Part shown: in pieces, positions 34,360 through 42,958 of the stretch
How the letters are laid out: the number at the start of each line of letters is the position of its first letter
How positions within the stretch are numbered: position 1 is the stretch's first letter
Assembly: GCF_004791025.1 (NCBI RefSeq)
Contig: NZ_SRUO01000003.1
Span: 62,001-126,000 of the forward strand
DNA from: Mesorhizobium sp. M4B.F.Ca.ET.203.01.1.1
GTDB lineage: Bacteria; Pseudomonadota; Alphaproteobacteria; Rhizobiales; Rhizobiaceae
Reading direction: 5' to 3'
DNA: 64,000 nt
Position numbers and translations under genes: made by a program
Notes under the pieces: generated by a model
Told to the model about the DNA's origin: nothing
What the model saw: only the letters and a program-made list of their open reading frames with translations
Database searches by the model: none

Positions 34360-34668
34360 ATGTACGGACTGATCGGCAAGATGCGGGCGGCGCGCGGTCA
34401 GCGCGATGCGGTCATGGACGTGCTGCGCGAAAGCACCGGCGCCTTGCCCGGTTGCCTGAGCTACATCATCGCCACCGACCCCGCCGATGCCGACGCGATC
34501 TGGGTCACCGAGGTGTGGACCGACCAGGCGAGCCACAAGACGTCCTTGCAATTGCCGGAAGTCCAGGCGGCGATCGCCAAGGCGCGGCCCTTCATCGCCG
34601 GTTTTGAATTCCAGGTGGAGACCCATCCCGTCGGCGGCTTCGGCTTGCCCGCCGGCAACACCGGCTGA
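34360..34668 (+). CDS. Antibiotic biosynthesis monooxygenase (ABM) domain protein
   Basis: A 102-residue single ABM domain (MYGLIGKMRAARGQRDAVMD, CLSYIIATDPADADAIWVTEVW). The fold is a dimeric ferredoxin-like barrel found in quinol monooxygenases (YgiN), haem-degrading enzymes and stress proteins. The conserved W-x-x-E-V-W strand is present. No cofactor motif allows finer assignment. It probably shares a transcript with the upstream SDR. Confidence 0.87.
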   Translation: MYGLIGKMRAARGQRDAVMDVLRESTGALPGCLSYIIATDPADADAIWVTEVWTDQASHKTSLQLPEVQAAIAKARPFIAGFEFQVETHPVGGFGLPAGNTG

Positions 34669-34747
34669 CGCCCTGGAGCAACGCAAATCAGGACTTTTGC
34701 GCGGGAAATGGGTTCGCATTTGTCCCCGCCCGGTCTAAGAGCCGGGT

Positions 34748-35836
34748 ATGGACTCCTCGCCGGAACAACCGCCCGTTGAACGCATGGCGCGACTCCGTCC
34801 GCCCCGGCAGTGGCTGGTGCTGCTGGCGCTCTCGCTGCTGTTCGCCGGCGCGCTGGAAGTCGCTGCTCTGCCGGCGGCGCTGCTGATCGGACCGATGCTG
34901 GCGGCGATCCTCGCCGGAACCAACGGCGCCACGGTGCGCGTGCCTCGCCCCTTGTTCGGCTCGGCGCAAGCCGTCGTCGGCTGCCTCGTCGCCGCTTCGA
35001 TCTCCGCCGACATCTTCCCCGTCTTCTACAAGGAATGGCCGCTCTTCCTTGGCGCCGTGATTGCGACCGTCGCCGCCTCCAGCCTGCTTGGCTGGCTGAT
35101 CAGCCGCTGGCGCATACTGCCCGGCACCACGGCCGTCTGGGGCTCGTCGCCGGGAGCGGCCACGGCCATGGTGCTGATGGCGGGCGCCTTCGGCGCCGAC
35201 CAGCGGCTCGTCGCCTTCATGCAGTATCTGCGCGTCATCTTCGTCTCGATGACCGCGGCGCTGATCGCCCGCATGTGGGTCGACACATCGGGCATCGAAG
35301 CCCCGGCCATCGTCTGGTTCCCGCCGATCGAATGGAAGGCTTTTGCCGCGATGCTCGCTGTCGCGCTTGTCGGCGGCCTGCTCGGTCGGCTTTGCCGGCT
35401 GCCGTCGCCGTTCTTCCTCGGCACCTTCATCTTCGGCACCATCGTCCATCTCGGCTTCGGCGTGGAGATGCAATTGCCGCAATGGCTGCTCGCCGTCAGC
35501 TACGCCCTGATCGGCTGGTCGATCGGCCTGAACTTCACCCGGCCGATCCTGCGCGACGCGACCCGCGCATTGCCGCAGATCATCGGCTCGATCGTGGCGC
35601 TGATCGCCTTTTGCGGCGGCATGGCATTCGTCATCAGCCGCGTGCTCGGCATCGATCCGCTCACTGCCTATCTGGCGACCAGCCCCGGCGGCATGGACAG
35701 CGTCGCCATCATCGCCGCCGCGGCGCAGAACGTCGACATTTCCTTCGTCATGGCGCTGCAGTCGGCCCGCTTCCTCGTCGTGCTGCTCGTCGGCCCGAGC
35801 GTGGCGCGGCTGGTGGCGAGAAGCATCAAGGAATAA
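34748..35836 (+). CDS. AbrB-family (ammonia monooxygenase-like) membrane protein
   Basis: A 362-residue polytopic membrane protein with about ten hydrophobic segments in two pseudo-symmetrical halves. Repeated motifs include WGSSPGAATAMVLMAGAFGAD and TSPGGMDSVAIIAAAAQNVD, the paired PGG/PGA signatures of the AbrB family (PF05145). Despite the family nickname there is no evidence for ammonia oxidation; these look like transporters. Start ATG 34748. It converges with the esterase gene ending at 35924. Confidence 0.9.
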   Translation: MDSSPEQPPVERMARLRPPRQWLVLLALSLLFAGALEVAALPAALLIGPMLAAILAGTNGATVRVPRPLFGSAQAVVGCLVAASISADIFPVFYKEWPLFLGAVIATVAASSLLGWLISRWRILPGTTAVWGSSPGAATAMVLMAGAFGADQRLVAFMQYLRVIFVSMTAALIARMWVDTSGIEAPAIVWFPPIEWKAFAAMLAVALVGGLLGRLCRLPSPFFLGTFIFGTIVHLGFGVEMQLPQWLLAVSYALIGWSIGLNFTRPILRDATRALPQIIGSIVALIAFCGGMAFVISRVLGIDPLTAYLATSPGGMDSVAIIAAAAQNVDISFVMALQSARFLVVLLVGPSVARLVARSIKE

Positions 35837-35923
35837 GGCAAAGCGCCCGAACCTGCCTGGAAAGGCCCTTGGGCCGCCGGCATCGGCAAGCTTCGCAAAA
35901 CCGCGGACCGGGTCGGTTGCGGT

Positions 35924-36700
35924 TCAATCCAGCCGCTTCATCAGGTCCTCGTCCAGCCAGCGGCCGAAGAAATAGACCAGCTGCTTGTGCCACCATGGCC
36001 AGTCATGGCTGACATCGCCGCCCCAATAGTCGACCCAGGCGGGGATGGACTTGTCGCGCAGCACCTGTTCCAGTTCGCGCGTTTCGATCAGCATGCGCTC
36101 TTCCCAGGCGCCCTGCCCGCAGCAGAAGATCAGCCTCAGCGCCCGCAGCCGGCCGAGCAGCTTCTGGTCCACGATGCCCGGCAAATAGTCGAGCGGCGAG
36201 TTGAAGAAGATGCTGCCCTCGAGCGACCGGCCGAAGAAATCGCGGGTCGAATAGACGCCGGACAGCGCAATGACGCCGCTGGCCAGTTCCGGAAAGCGGA
36301 AGACGAAGTTCGACGAATGATAGCCGCCCATCGAACAGCCAGAGAACAGCGGCTTCAGATTGCGCCCGCCATTGGCCTTGGCGGCAATCGACTGCAGTTC
36401 CGGCAGTGCTTCCTCGCGCACATAGCGGAAATAGGCTTCATGACGCGCGATACGCTGCGCAGGATCGCCATGTTTGTCGAAGAAGGATTCGGAATCGATG
36501 CCGTCGAGCGTGAACAGCTGGATGCGGCCTGTATCGATGAACTCGGCCAGCGCCCCCACCCCGCCGGAATCCTCGAACTGGTAGAAGCGCCCTTGCGAGG
36601 TCGGGAACACCACGACCGGCCGGCCGGCGTGGCCGTATCGCTTGTACTCCATGTCGCGGCCGAGATTTTTGGCAAACCCCTTGTGGTAGGACACGTCCAT
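35924..36700 (-). CDS. Esterase-family alpha/beta hydrolase, paired with ATP-grasp gene
   Basis: A 258-residue protein of the putative esterase (esterase D/PF00756) type. The nucleophile elbow is FSGCSMGGYHSSNF near residue 120, with the Ser of SMGG. An acidic residue in DYWGGD and a final His in VSHDWPWWHKQL complete a plausible triad. No signal peptide is seen. The ATG at 36698-36700 is only 3 bp after the upstream ATP-grasp stop, so they form a two-gene operon. The tight link suggests it acts on a product of the ligase; this is inference. Confidence 0.87.
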   Translation of the reverse strand: MDVSYHKGFAKNLGRDMEYKRYGHAGRPVVVFPTSQGRFYQFEDSGGVGALAEFIDTGRIQLFTLDGIDSESFFDKHGDPAQRIARHEAYFRYVREEALPELQSIAAKANGGRNLKPLFSGCSMGGYHSSNFVFRFPELASGVIALSGVYSTRDFFGRSLEGSIFFNSPLDYLPGIVDQKLLGRLRALRLIFCCGQGAWEERMLIETRELEQVLRDKSIPAWVDYWGGDVSHDWPWWHKQLVYFFGRWLDEDLMKRLD

Positions 36701-36703
36701 CGC

Positions 36704-37870
36704 TCACGCCTTTTCCGCGTGGATGTAGTCGACCGCCTGGCGCAGCGCCGTCTGGTCCTTCGAACGCATCTGGTAGGCGTAATTCCCCATGGCGCGGCTG
36801 AAAACCTCTTCGATGGCCTGGTGATGGACGATCTTGTCGCCATGGGCGGCTAGCACGTCCGCATGGCTGTGCAAATAGTGGAGGTGGCGTTTGCGGCTGG
36901 CGTAGGCGGTGAAATACTTGCCTTCGTAGGGTCCGCCGGCGGCGTCCTTGACCACCATGTCGGCCCATGCCGCATAGACGTCGACGTCGAACGTGTAGTT
37001 GATGGCATCCGTCATCCAGGCGCCCGGCGGGCGCATGTTGACCTCGAGCGCGATGACGCGCTTGTCCTTGGTCTCGAACAGCTCGATGTGGAAGAACCGC
37101 TCGCGGACGTCGAACGCCTTGAGGATTTTGCGGCCCGCCTCTTCCACCGCCGGGCTGATTTCGGGAAAGCAGGTGTAGCTCATGTGGCGGTCGCGGTTGA
37201 CCACCTCCATGACGCTCTGGTCGTAGCGGTGGCTGGCCGCCAGCACCACCTCGCCGTCGCGGTTGACCAGACCGTCGAACGTCACCACCAGCCCCTCGAT
37301 GAATTGCTCCATGACGAAGGTCACGCCCTCCGGTTTGTCCCGGAAGAACTGGTCGAGCTCCTTCGCATTGGAAATCTTGAACGTGTTCGAGGCGCCCGAG
37401 CCGGAATCAGGCTTCACCACCACCGGATAGCCGACGCGGCGGATGAAGGTCATGGCGCCCGCCCGATCGGAGCATTTGCGCTGCGGAATGGTCTCGACGC
37501 CGCTCTTGCGGAAGAAGGCGCGCATGCGGCTCTTTCGCTTCAGGTTCTTCACGAAATCGAGCTTGGTGCCGAAGATATTGAAGTCGGTCCGGATGTTGGC
37601 TTCCAACTCCAGCCAATGCTCGTTGAGCGACTCGAAACGGTCGATGCGCCCCCATTTGTGGATGAAATGGCCCATTGCCCGGAACACCGGCTCGTAGTCC
37701 TCCATGTCGGCGACGCGGTAATATTCCGACAGCGCCGCCTTCAGTTTTCCGCTCAGCGCCTCATAAGGCGCATCGCCGATGCCAAGCACGGTGGCGCCGG
37801 CCTTCTTCAGCCGATCGCAGAAGTCGGCGCCATTGGCCGGAAAATGCGGCGAGAAGAACACAAAATTCAT
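36704..37870 (-). CDS. ATP-grasp domain ligase, function unknown
   Basis: A 388-residue enzyme. The N-terminal ~110 residues form a pre-ATP-grasp domain (MNFVFFSPHFPANGADFCDR, a nucleotide-binding-like start). The ATP-grasp core has YPVVVKPDSGSGASNTFKI, the hinge TFVMEQFIEGLVVTFDGLV, and the metal site FHIELFETKDKRVIALEVNMRPPG with the E and N ligands. It belongs with carboxylate-amine ligases that make amide or peptide bonds through acyl phosphates. The substrate is not evident. It is the first gene of a pair with the esterase and is divergent from the leu leader/leuA region. Confidence 0.88.
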   Translation of the reverse strand: MNFVFFSPHFPANGADFCDRLKKAGATVLGIGDAPYEALSGKLKAALSEYYRVADMEDYEPVFRAMGHFIHKWGRIDRFESLNEHWLELEANIRTDFNIFGTKLDFVKNLKRKSRMRAFFRKSGVETIPQRKCSDRAGAMTFIRRVGYPVVVKPDSGSGASNTFKISNAKELDQFFRDKPEGVTFVMEQFIEGLVVTFDGLVNRDGEVVLAASHRYDQSVMEVVNRDRHMSYTCFPEISPAVEEAGRKILKAFDVRERFFHIELFETKDKRVIALEVNMRPPGAWMTDAINYTFDVDVYAAWADMVVKDAAGGPYEGKYFTAYASRKRHLHYLHSHADVLAAHGDKIVHHQAIEEVFSRAMGNYAYQMRSKDQTALRQAVDYIHAEKA

Positions 37871-37992
37871 GGATGGGCCTCCCCCGGCGTCGCTGCCTCG
37901 TCCTGCGAGTTTGGCGCATTTGCCGGACGTGGGGAAGAGCCTGCCCGCGCCGGCACTTGCCTCTCGAATGCCGCTCCTGTATGAGAACCGCC

Positions 37993-38112
37993 ATGAACAC
38001 GCGCGCTTCCTCCGTCGCTTCCCGTCCGACCGGCTTTGCCGGCGAGACCGTGCGCGCGCTTGCTTCCACTCTGCTTCTTCTCGGCCTTATCGGCGATCGC
38101 CGGGTTCGCTGA
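37993..38112 (+). CDS. Putative leucine-rich leader peptide upstream of leuA
   Basis: A 39-codon ORF ending in RALASTLLLLGLIGDRRVR-stop, with six Leu codons within 11 positions, 148 bp ahead of the leuA ATG. A GTG at 38050 would give a 20-residue version. A Leu-codon run just before an amino-acid synthesis gene is the mark of an attenuation leader, and leuA attenuation has been predicted in alphaproteobacteria. There is no proof of translation. Confidence 0.55.
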   Translation: MNTRASSVASRPTGFAGETVRALASTLLLLGLIGDRRVR

Positions 38113-38252
38113 AGGAGCGCCCGGCGGTCGAAATCGCCGCTTACGCGCACGCTCCTTGGCCAGTTGGCAAGTCACATCAAGCGAACGAAACTTTGGTAAA
38201 GGCGCCGCTCGGCACCAATCCGTCTGAAGGCGGATCCGCGAGCCGCCGGGAG
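38112..38252 (+). promoter_or_regulatory. Putative leuA attenuation region
   Basis: AAGGAGCG (38112-38119) is complementary to CGCTCCTT (38150-38157). The leader's GGCGAT near 38091 could alternatively pair with ATCGCC near 38133. A last stem, GGCGG (38229-38233) with CCGCC (38243-38247), abuts the leuA ribosome site GGGAGAG. No T-run is seen, so control may be translational rather than by termination. Confidence 0.4.
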
Positions 38253-38260
38253 AGATGACG

Positions 38261-40003
38261 ATGAACGCACGAGAAGACATCCAGGCCGACCATGCCGAGA
38301 AGGGCATGACACGGTCAGCCCAGGGCATGACGGACGCCGCTCGCAAATACCAGCCCTACCCGACCGTCGGCCTCACCGATCGCACCTGGCCGTCGAAGGT
38401 CATCGACAAGGCGCCGATCTGGTGCTCGGTCGACCTGCGCGACGGCAACCAGGCGCTGATCGACCCGATGGGCCATGAGCGCAAGGCGCGCATGTTCGCG
38501 CTGCTGCTCGACATGGGCTTCAAGGAGATCGAGATCGGTTTCCCTTCGGCCTCGCAGACCGATTTCGATTTCGCCCGCTGGTGCATCGAGGAAGGCAACG
38601 TGCCGGCCGATGTCTCGCTGCAGGTGCTGGTGCAATGCCGCCCGGAGCTGATCACCCGCACCTTCGAGGCGCTGAAGGATGCCAGCAACCCGATCGTGCA
38701 CTTCTACAACTCCACCAGCGAATTGCAGCGCCGCGTCGTCTTCGAAAAGGACGTTGCCGGCATCAAGCGCATCGCCACCGACGCCGCCAAGATGATCACC
38801 GACATGGCGGCAAAGGCCGGCGGCGGCTATCGCTTTGAATACTCGCCGGAGAGCTTCACCGGCACCGAGCTCGAAGTCGCGCTGGAGATCTGCAACGCGG
38901 TAACCGAGATCGTGAAGCCGACGGCTGAAAACAAGCTGATCATCAATCTGCCTTCGACGGTCGAGATGTCGACGCCCAACATCTACGCCGACCGTATCGA
39001 GTGGATGTGCCGCAATCTCGACAATCGCGAGAACCTGATCGTCTCGCTGCATCCGCACAACGACCGCGGCACCGGCATCGCCACCACCGAGCTCGGCCTG
39101 ATGGCCGGCGCCGACCGCGTTGAGGGCACGCTGTTCGGCAATGGCGAGCGCACCGGCAATGTCGACATCGTCACGCTGGCGCTCAACATGTACACGCAGG
39201 GCGTCGATCCTGAGCTGGATTGTTCCGACATCAACCGGATGAAGGACGTCTATGAATATTCGAACCAGCTGAAAATCCCGGAGCGCCATCCATATGTCGG
39301 CGAGCTGGTCTACACCGCCTTCTCCGGCTCGCACCAGGATGCCATCAACAAGGGCATGAAGGCGCTGAAGAAGGCCAACACGCCGCTCTGGGAAGTGCCC
39401 TATCTGCCGATCGACCCTGCCGATGTCGGCCGCACCTATGAGGCGATCATCCGCATCAACTCGCAGTCCGGCAAGGGAGGCATCGCCTATGTGCTGCAGG
39501 CCGACTACGGCCTCAATCTGCCGCGCAACCTGCAGATCGAGTTCAGCCAGGCCATCCAGGCGATCACCGACGCCGAAGGCAAGGAAGTGCCGGCCAAGCG
39601 CATCCATGAGCGCTTCCTCGATACCTATGTCGACCAGCCCCGCGCCCGGCTGAAATTCATCGACCACCAAACCTATCCCGACACCGAGGTGAAGGGCCGG
39701 CGCGTGATCGAGGCGGTGATCCTCGACAAGGGCAAGGAGGTGACCATCACCGGCACCGGCACCGGCCCGATCGATGGTTTCGTCGATGCGCTGTCGCGGC
39801 ATGTCGGCGTCGAGATGTCGGTGCTCGACTATTCCGAACATTCGCTGCAGCGCGGCTCGAATGCCTCCGCCATCTCCTATGTCGAGATGGAGCACCCCGG
39901 CGGCAAGCTGTTCGGCGCCGGCATCAACACCAACATCGTCGCCGCTTCGCTGGAGGCTGTGGTCTCGGCCGCCAACCGCATCGTCGGCCGCAAGGCGGGC
40001 TGA
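38261..40003 (+). CDS. leuA: 2-isopropylmalate synthase
   Basis: A 580-residue enzyme condensing acetyl-CoA with 2-oxoisovalerate, the committed step of leucine synthesis. The catalytic region has SVDLRDGNQALIDPM (substrate Arg-Asp), the metal ligands HPHNDRGTG, and GNGERTGNVDIVTLAL. The C-terminal ~130 residues are the LeuA allosteric domain. It is the long LeuA type. An ATG at 38255 is also in frame, but 38261 gives proper spacing from GGGAGAG. It is preceded by a Leu-rich leader ORF. Confidence 0.95.
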   Translation: MNAREDIQADHAEKGMTRSAQGMTDAARKYQPYPTVGLTDRTWPSKVIDKAPIWCSVDLRDGNQALIDPMGHERKARMFALLLDMGFKEIEIGFPSASQTDFDFARWCIEEGNVPADVSLQVLVQCRPELITRTFEALKDASNPIVHFYNSTSELQRRVVFEKDVAGIKRIATDAAKMITDMAAKAGGGYRFEYSPESFTGTELEVALEICNAVTEIVKPTAENKLIINLPSTVEMSTPNIYADRIEWMCRNLDNRENLIVSLHPHNDRGTGIATTELGLMAGADRVEGTLFGNGERTGNVDIVTLALNMYTQGVDPELDCSDINRMKDVYEYSNQLKIPERHPYVGELVYTAFSGSHQDAINKGMKALKKANTPLWEVPYLPIDPADVGRTYEAIIRINSQSGKGGIAYVLQADYGLNLPRNLQIEFSQAIQAITDAEGKEVPAKRIHERFLDTYVDQPRARLKFIDHQTYPDTEVKGRRVIEAVILDKGKEVTITGTGTGPIDGFVDALSRHVGVEMSVLDYSEHSLQRGSNASAISYVEMEHPGGKLFGAGINTNIVAASLEAVVSAANRIVGRKAG

Positions 40004-40109
40004 TCAATGCCTACCCGGAGCGTCGCACGTCCGCGGCGCTCCGCACGCATTGCGATACCGGCCCCGTTAACCATGGGCAATTATCCGGTGGCTTACGCGA
40101 TAGCATAAT

Positions 40110-40123
40110 ACAAGTATGCTTGT
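40110..40123. promoter_or_regulatory. Small palindrome upstream of TPR regulator
   Basis: ACAAG-TATG-CTTGT is a perfect 5-bp inverted repeat in an AT-rich stretch about 65 bp ahead of the regulator gene at 40186. It could be an autoregulatory operator, but the arms are short. Confidence 0.25.
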
Positions 40124-40185
40124 GCGGCAGTCCCATCACTATATGATCGCGCCCTAACCTGTGCCGACTTCGAGAGGTTCGACAC

Positions 40186-41955
40186 TTGCAGCATGCCACG
40201 CCTGCCGCCCCCGCAGTGCGCGAGACACTTGAGCGACTGCTTGCCAGCGAAACATTCGGACGCTCGGAGCGTGCCCGAAAGCTGCTGCGCTATCTGGTCG
40301 AGCGCGAGCAGGCCGGCGAGGCCGACCGACTCAAGGGCTTCTCCATCGCCATGGATGTTTTCGGCCGGGACGGCGATTTCGATCCGTCGACCGATGCCGT
40401 GGTGCGCGTGCAGGCGGGCAGGCTGCGCGAGCTTCTGCAGCACTATTTCGCCAATGAAGGCATTGCCGAACCGGTGCGTATCGCCATCCCGCGCGGCGGC
40501 TATGTTCCCTCCTATGAGCTGAATGCCATTCGCCTGCCGGCCGAGCAAAGGCAGGCGGAGGGCGCGGCACCGGCCAGCGTCCCGTCGGGATTGCCCGAAG
40601 GGCCGGGTCTTGCCGAGGCCGCGCCGCTGATGTCGCCCGCGGCTTCGGCGCCTGCTCCATCGCTCACCCGCCACCTGCGCTTTTTCTGGGGCGCGATCGC
40701 CCTCGTCATCGCCATGCTGGGCGTGCTCATCCTTCGCCAGGGCGGCGATGCCTTGCTTGGCGGCGGGGATACCGCCTCGACGGTCGAGACGACGGCGACC
40801 AGCAGCGTCGCTTCGCCGCCGGCGGAGAACCTGCCTTTGATCTACATCGCCGTGAAGGCGAGCAGTCCGGAAGCTGCACGCGTCGCAGCTTCGCTGCGCT
40901 CCGGCCTTGCCGGTTTCGACACCATAGACTTCATCGGACGCGACGCCGACGGCACCCACGATCCGGCCGCCGACGCCACCAGCTTCGTATTCGACATCGT
41001 GCCTGGACCCACGCCGAGCGACGTAACGATCGAACTGCAGAACGTCGCCACCGGCAGGGTGCTTCTGTCGCGCAACCTGACGGCCGAGGACAATGCGCCG
41101 GACGCCGTCGAGGACAGCGTCGCCAACATACTGACCTCGACCATTCCTGCCTCCGGGCCCATCTACGGCTATATCGATCAAGGCGGTCTCGGCACCGGCC
41201 TGACGCAATGCCTGGTGCTCAACGACAGATACTATCTCGACCAAAGCGCCACGACGCATGAGGCCGCCTACCGTTGCCTCGAGGATCTGGCCCGCCAGGG
41301 TGCGCGATCGTCACTCGTCTATTCAGAGCTTGCCTCCCTGCATCTCGAGGCCGTCACCGATCACTACGCCTATCCCTCCGGCGCCACGATCGAGCAGGCG
41401 ATGTCGTTTGCCCATCGTGCCGTGCAGATCGGCCCGACCAGCCCCTATGCGCATCGCGCCTATGGCTATCTCAATTCGCGCCTCGGCAATACGGATGAAG
41501 CAATACGCTGGATGCGCAAGGCCCACGAGCTGAACCCTTACGATCTCGGCATGGCCGCGGCCTACGGCTACGGCCTGGTCTTCGCCGGCAGGTACAGCGA
41601 AGGCACCCCTATCATGGCGCACGCCGTCGAGACCTTCAGCGGCCATCCGACATGGTGGGACTACGGACTTTTTGTCGGCGCATTCATGCTGGGCGATACG
41701 AGGCAGGCTGCCATCGCCAGTGAATCGTTGCGGACGACCGCAACCAAGTCGCATTATCTGGCCGCGCGCCTGATCGGCGCCAAGCTTGCCGGCCGCGACC
41801 AGTTGGCCGGCCAGTTGGTCGACGAACTCGTCGCCAAATTCCCGAAATTCGCCGCCGATCCGCGCGCGACCTTCGTCGACCGGAAATACCCCGCCGATCT
41901 CACCGACAGGTTGGTCCAAGCTTTGCAGGCAGCAGGCCTTGGTAACCCCAGCTAA
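40186..41955 (+). CDS. Membrane-tethered winged-helix regulator with TPR domain
   Basis: A 589-residue protein. The N-terminal ~105 residues hold a DNA-binding-type module common in rhizobial TolB/TPR regulators (RARKLLRYLVEREQAGEADR, GFSIAMDVFGRDGDFDPSTD, VRVQAGRLRELLQHYF). A low-complexity linker is followed by a single membrane span at about 167-184 (FFWGAIALVIAMLGVLIL). An extracytoplasmic TolB-like region and TPR repeats (SPYAHRAYGYLNSRLGNTDE, NPYDLGMAAAYGYGLVF) follow. It thus looks like a CadC/ToxR-like one-component regulator that senses outside and binds DNA inside (inference). The start is TTG at 40186; no in-frame ATG lies close, so the start is less certain. Confidence 0.82.
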   Translation: MQHATPAAPAVRETLERLLASETFGRSERARKLLRYLVEREQAGEADRLKGFSIAMDVFGRDGDFDPSTDAVVRVQAGRLRELLQHYFANEGIAEPVRIAIPRGGYVPSYELNAIRLPAEQRQAEGAAPASVPSGLPEGPGLAEAAPLMSPAASAPAPSLTRHLRFFWGAIALVIAMLGVLILRQGGDALLGGGDTASTVETTATSSVASPPAENLPLIYIAVKASSPEAARVAASLRSGLAGFDTIDFIGRDADGTHDPAADATSFVFDIVPGPTPSDVTIELQNVATGRVLLSRNLTAEDNAPDAVEDSVANILTSTIPASGPIYGYIDQGGLGTGLTQCLVLNDRYYLDQSATTHEAAYRCLEDLARQGARSSLVYSELASLHLEAVTDHYAYPSGATIEQAMSFAHRAVQIGPTSPYAHRAYGYLNSRLGNTDEAIRWMRKAHELNPYDLGMAAAYGYGLVFAGRYSEGTPIMAHAVETFSGHPTWWDYGLFVGAFMLGDTRQAAIASESLRTTATKSHYLAARLIGAKLAGRDQLAGQLVDELVAKFPKFAADPRATFVDRKYPADLTDRLVQALQAAGLGNPS

Positions 41956-42000
41956 ATTGTATTAGACCGGCGCGGCTGATCGCAGAAAATTTACTGACTG

Positions 42001-42020
42001 TTGCTCTGGACAAGGAGCAA
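42001..42020. repeat. Short hairpin after TPR regulator
   Basis: TTGCTC (42001-42006) pairs with GAGCAA (42015-42020). No T-run follows, so terminator function is doubtful. Confidence 0.3.
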
Positions 42021-42087
42021 TCGAGCCACAATTTGACTACCGGGCGGCCGTTCGGTCGCTTGGGCTTGGACAAACTCATATATTTTC

Positions 42088-42870
42088 ATGGATTCTTCCG
42101 TTTATGCCGCCGAACGGGGCGCCGGCTCGAAGGTTGTCGTTTTCCTGCACGGCTTTGGCGGGTGCCATGATGTCTGGCGCCGGGTGATCTCGACGCTGTC
42201 TCCCGGCCTGCGGACGCTTGCCTACGACCTGCCCGGCCACGGCCTTTCACTCGGTGTCCCAGGCACATCGGCGCGCTCCGCCGCCAAGGCCATTCTCGCC
42301 GACCTGGCGACACGCGGAAGGAAGAAAGTGCATCTCGTCGGCCATTCGATGGGCGGCGCGGTCGCGACCCTGATGGCGTTGAGCGAGCCCGAAAGGGTAG
42401 CCTCGCTGACGCTTCTGGCGCCGGGTGGATTTGGCACGGAGATCAACGGGCCGCTGTTGCGCCGCTATGCGGCTGCCGCCGGCAGAAATGAGGTCCGTAC
42501 CTGTTTGGCCGCCATGTCCGGACCGGGGGACCTGCCCCCGGAAGACATCGTGGATACGCTTGCCGAGATGCGCGAACGCCCCGGTCAGGTACAGAAGCTT
42601 GTCGAGATCGCCGCCGTCATGACCAGGGACGATCGGCAAGGCGCCATTCCGCGCGAACAGTTGGGCACGCTCGCCATGCCGGTGATGGTGGTCTGGGGCA
42701 CGGACGACGCCATGCTGCCGGTTGCCCAGGCCAACGACTTGCCGGCGCATTTTCACCTGCATCATGTGCTGGAAGCCGGCCATATGCTGGTCGAGGAAGC
42801 ATCCGATCTGGTCGCTTCCGCCGTGCGTCGCAACACAAGTCGGCGCCCCAGGCGCTCGGCCATGGCGTAA
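42088..42870 (+). CDS. Alpha/beta-fold hydrolase
   Basis: A 260-residue cytoplasmic hydrolase. The oxyanion motif is VVFLHGFGGCHDVW, the nucleophile elbow GHSMGGAVAT near residue 87, the acid lies in VVWGTDDAMLPV and the catalytic His in LEAGHMLVEEA. The fold is complete and similar to the acyltransferase/hydrolase proteins often seen in pyruvate dehydrogenase or haloperoxidase groups. Substrate is unknown. It is a lone gene between the TPR regulator and a membrane protein. Confidence 0.9.
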   Translation: MDSSVYAAERGAGSKVVVFLHGFGGCHDVWRRVISTLSPGLRTLAYDLPGHGLSLGVPGTSARSAAKAILADLATRGRKKVHLVGHSMGGAVATLMALSEPERVASLTLLAPGGFGTEINGPLLRRYAAAAGRNEVRTCLAAMSGPGDLPPEDIVDTLAEMRERPGQVQKLVEIAAVMTRDDRQGAIPREQLGTLAMPVMVVWGTDDAMLPVAQANDLPAHFHLHHVLEAGHMLVEEASDLVASAVRRNTSRRPRRSAMA

Positions 42871-42958
42871 GGGCGGCAGGGCTGAACCGCCATCTCGGCA
42901 GTGCATTTTGCCGGCGACTGTGTTAACCCCCTGTTAACCAACCGCGAGGCAGCCGCCG

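Noticed and set aside
34748..35836. Ammonia monooxygenase
   Set aside because: The AbrB family is sometimes mislabelled this way. There are no metal-ligand or amoA-like features, and the protein looks like a transporter.
38315..39895. 526-codon open frame antisense to leuA
   Set aside because: Shadow of leuA. Low-complexity composition and no ribosome site or family match.
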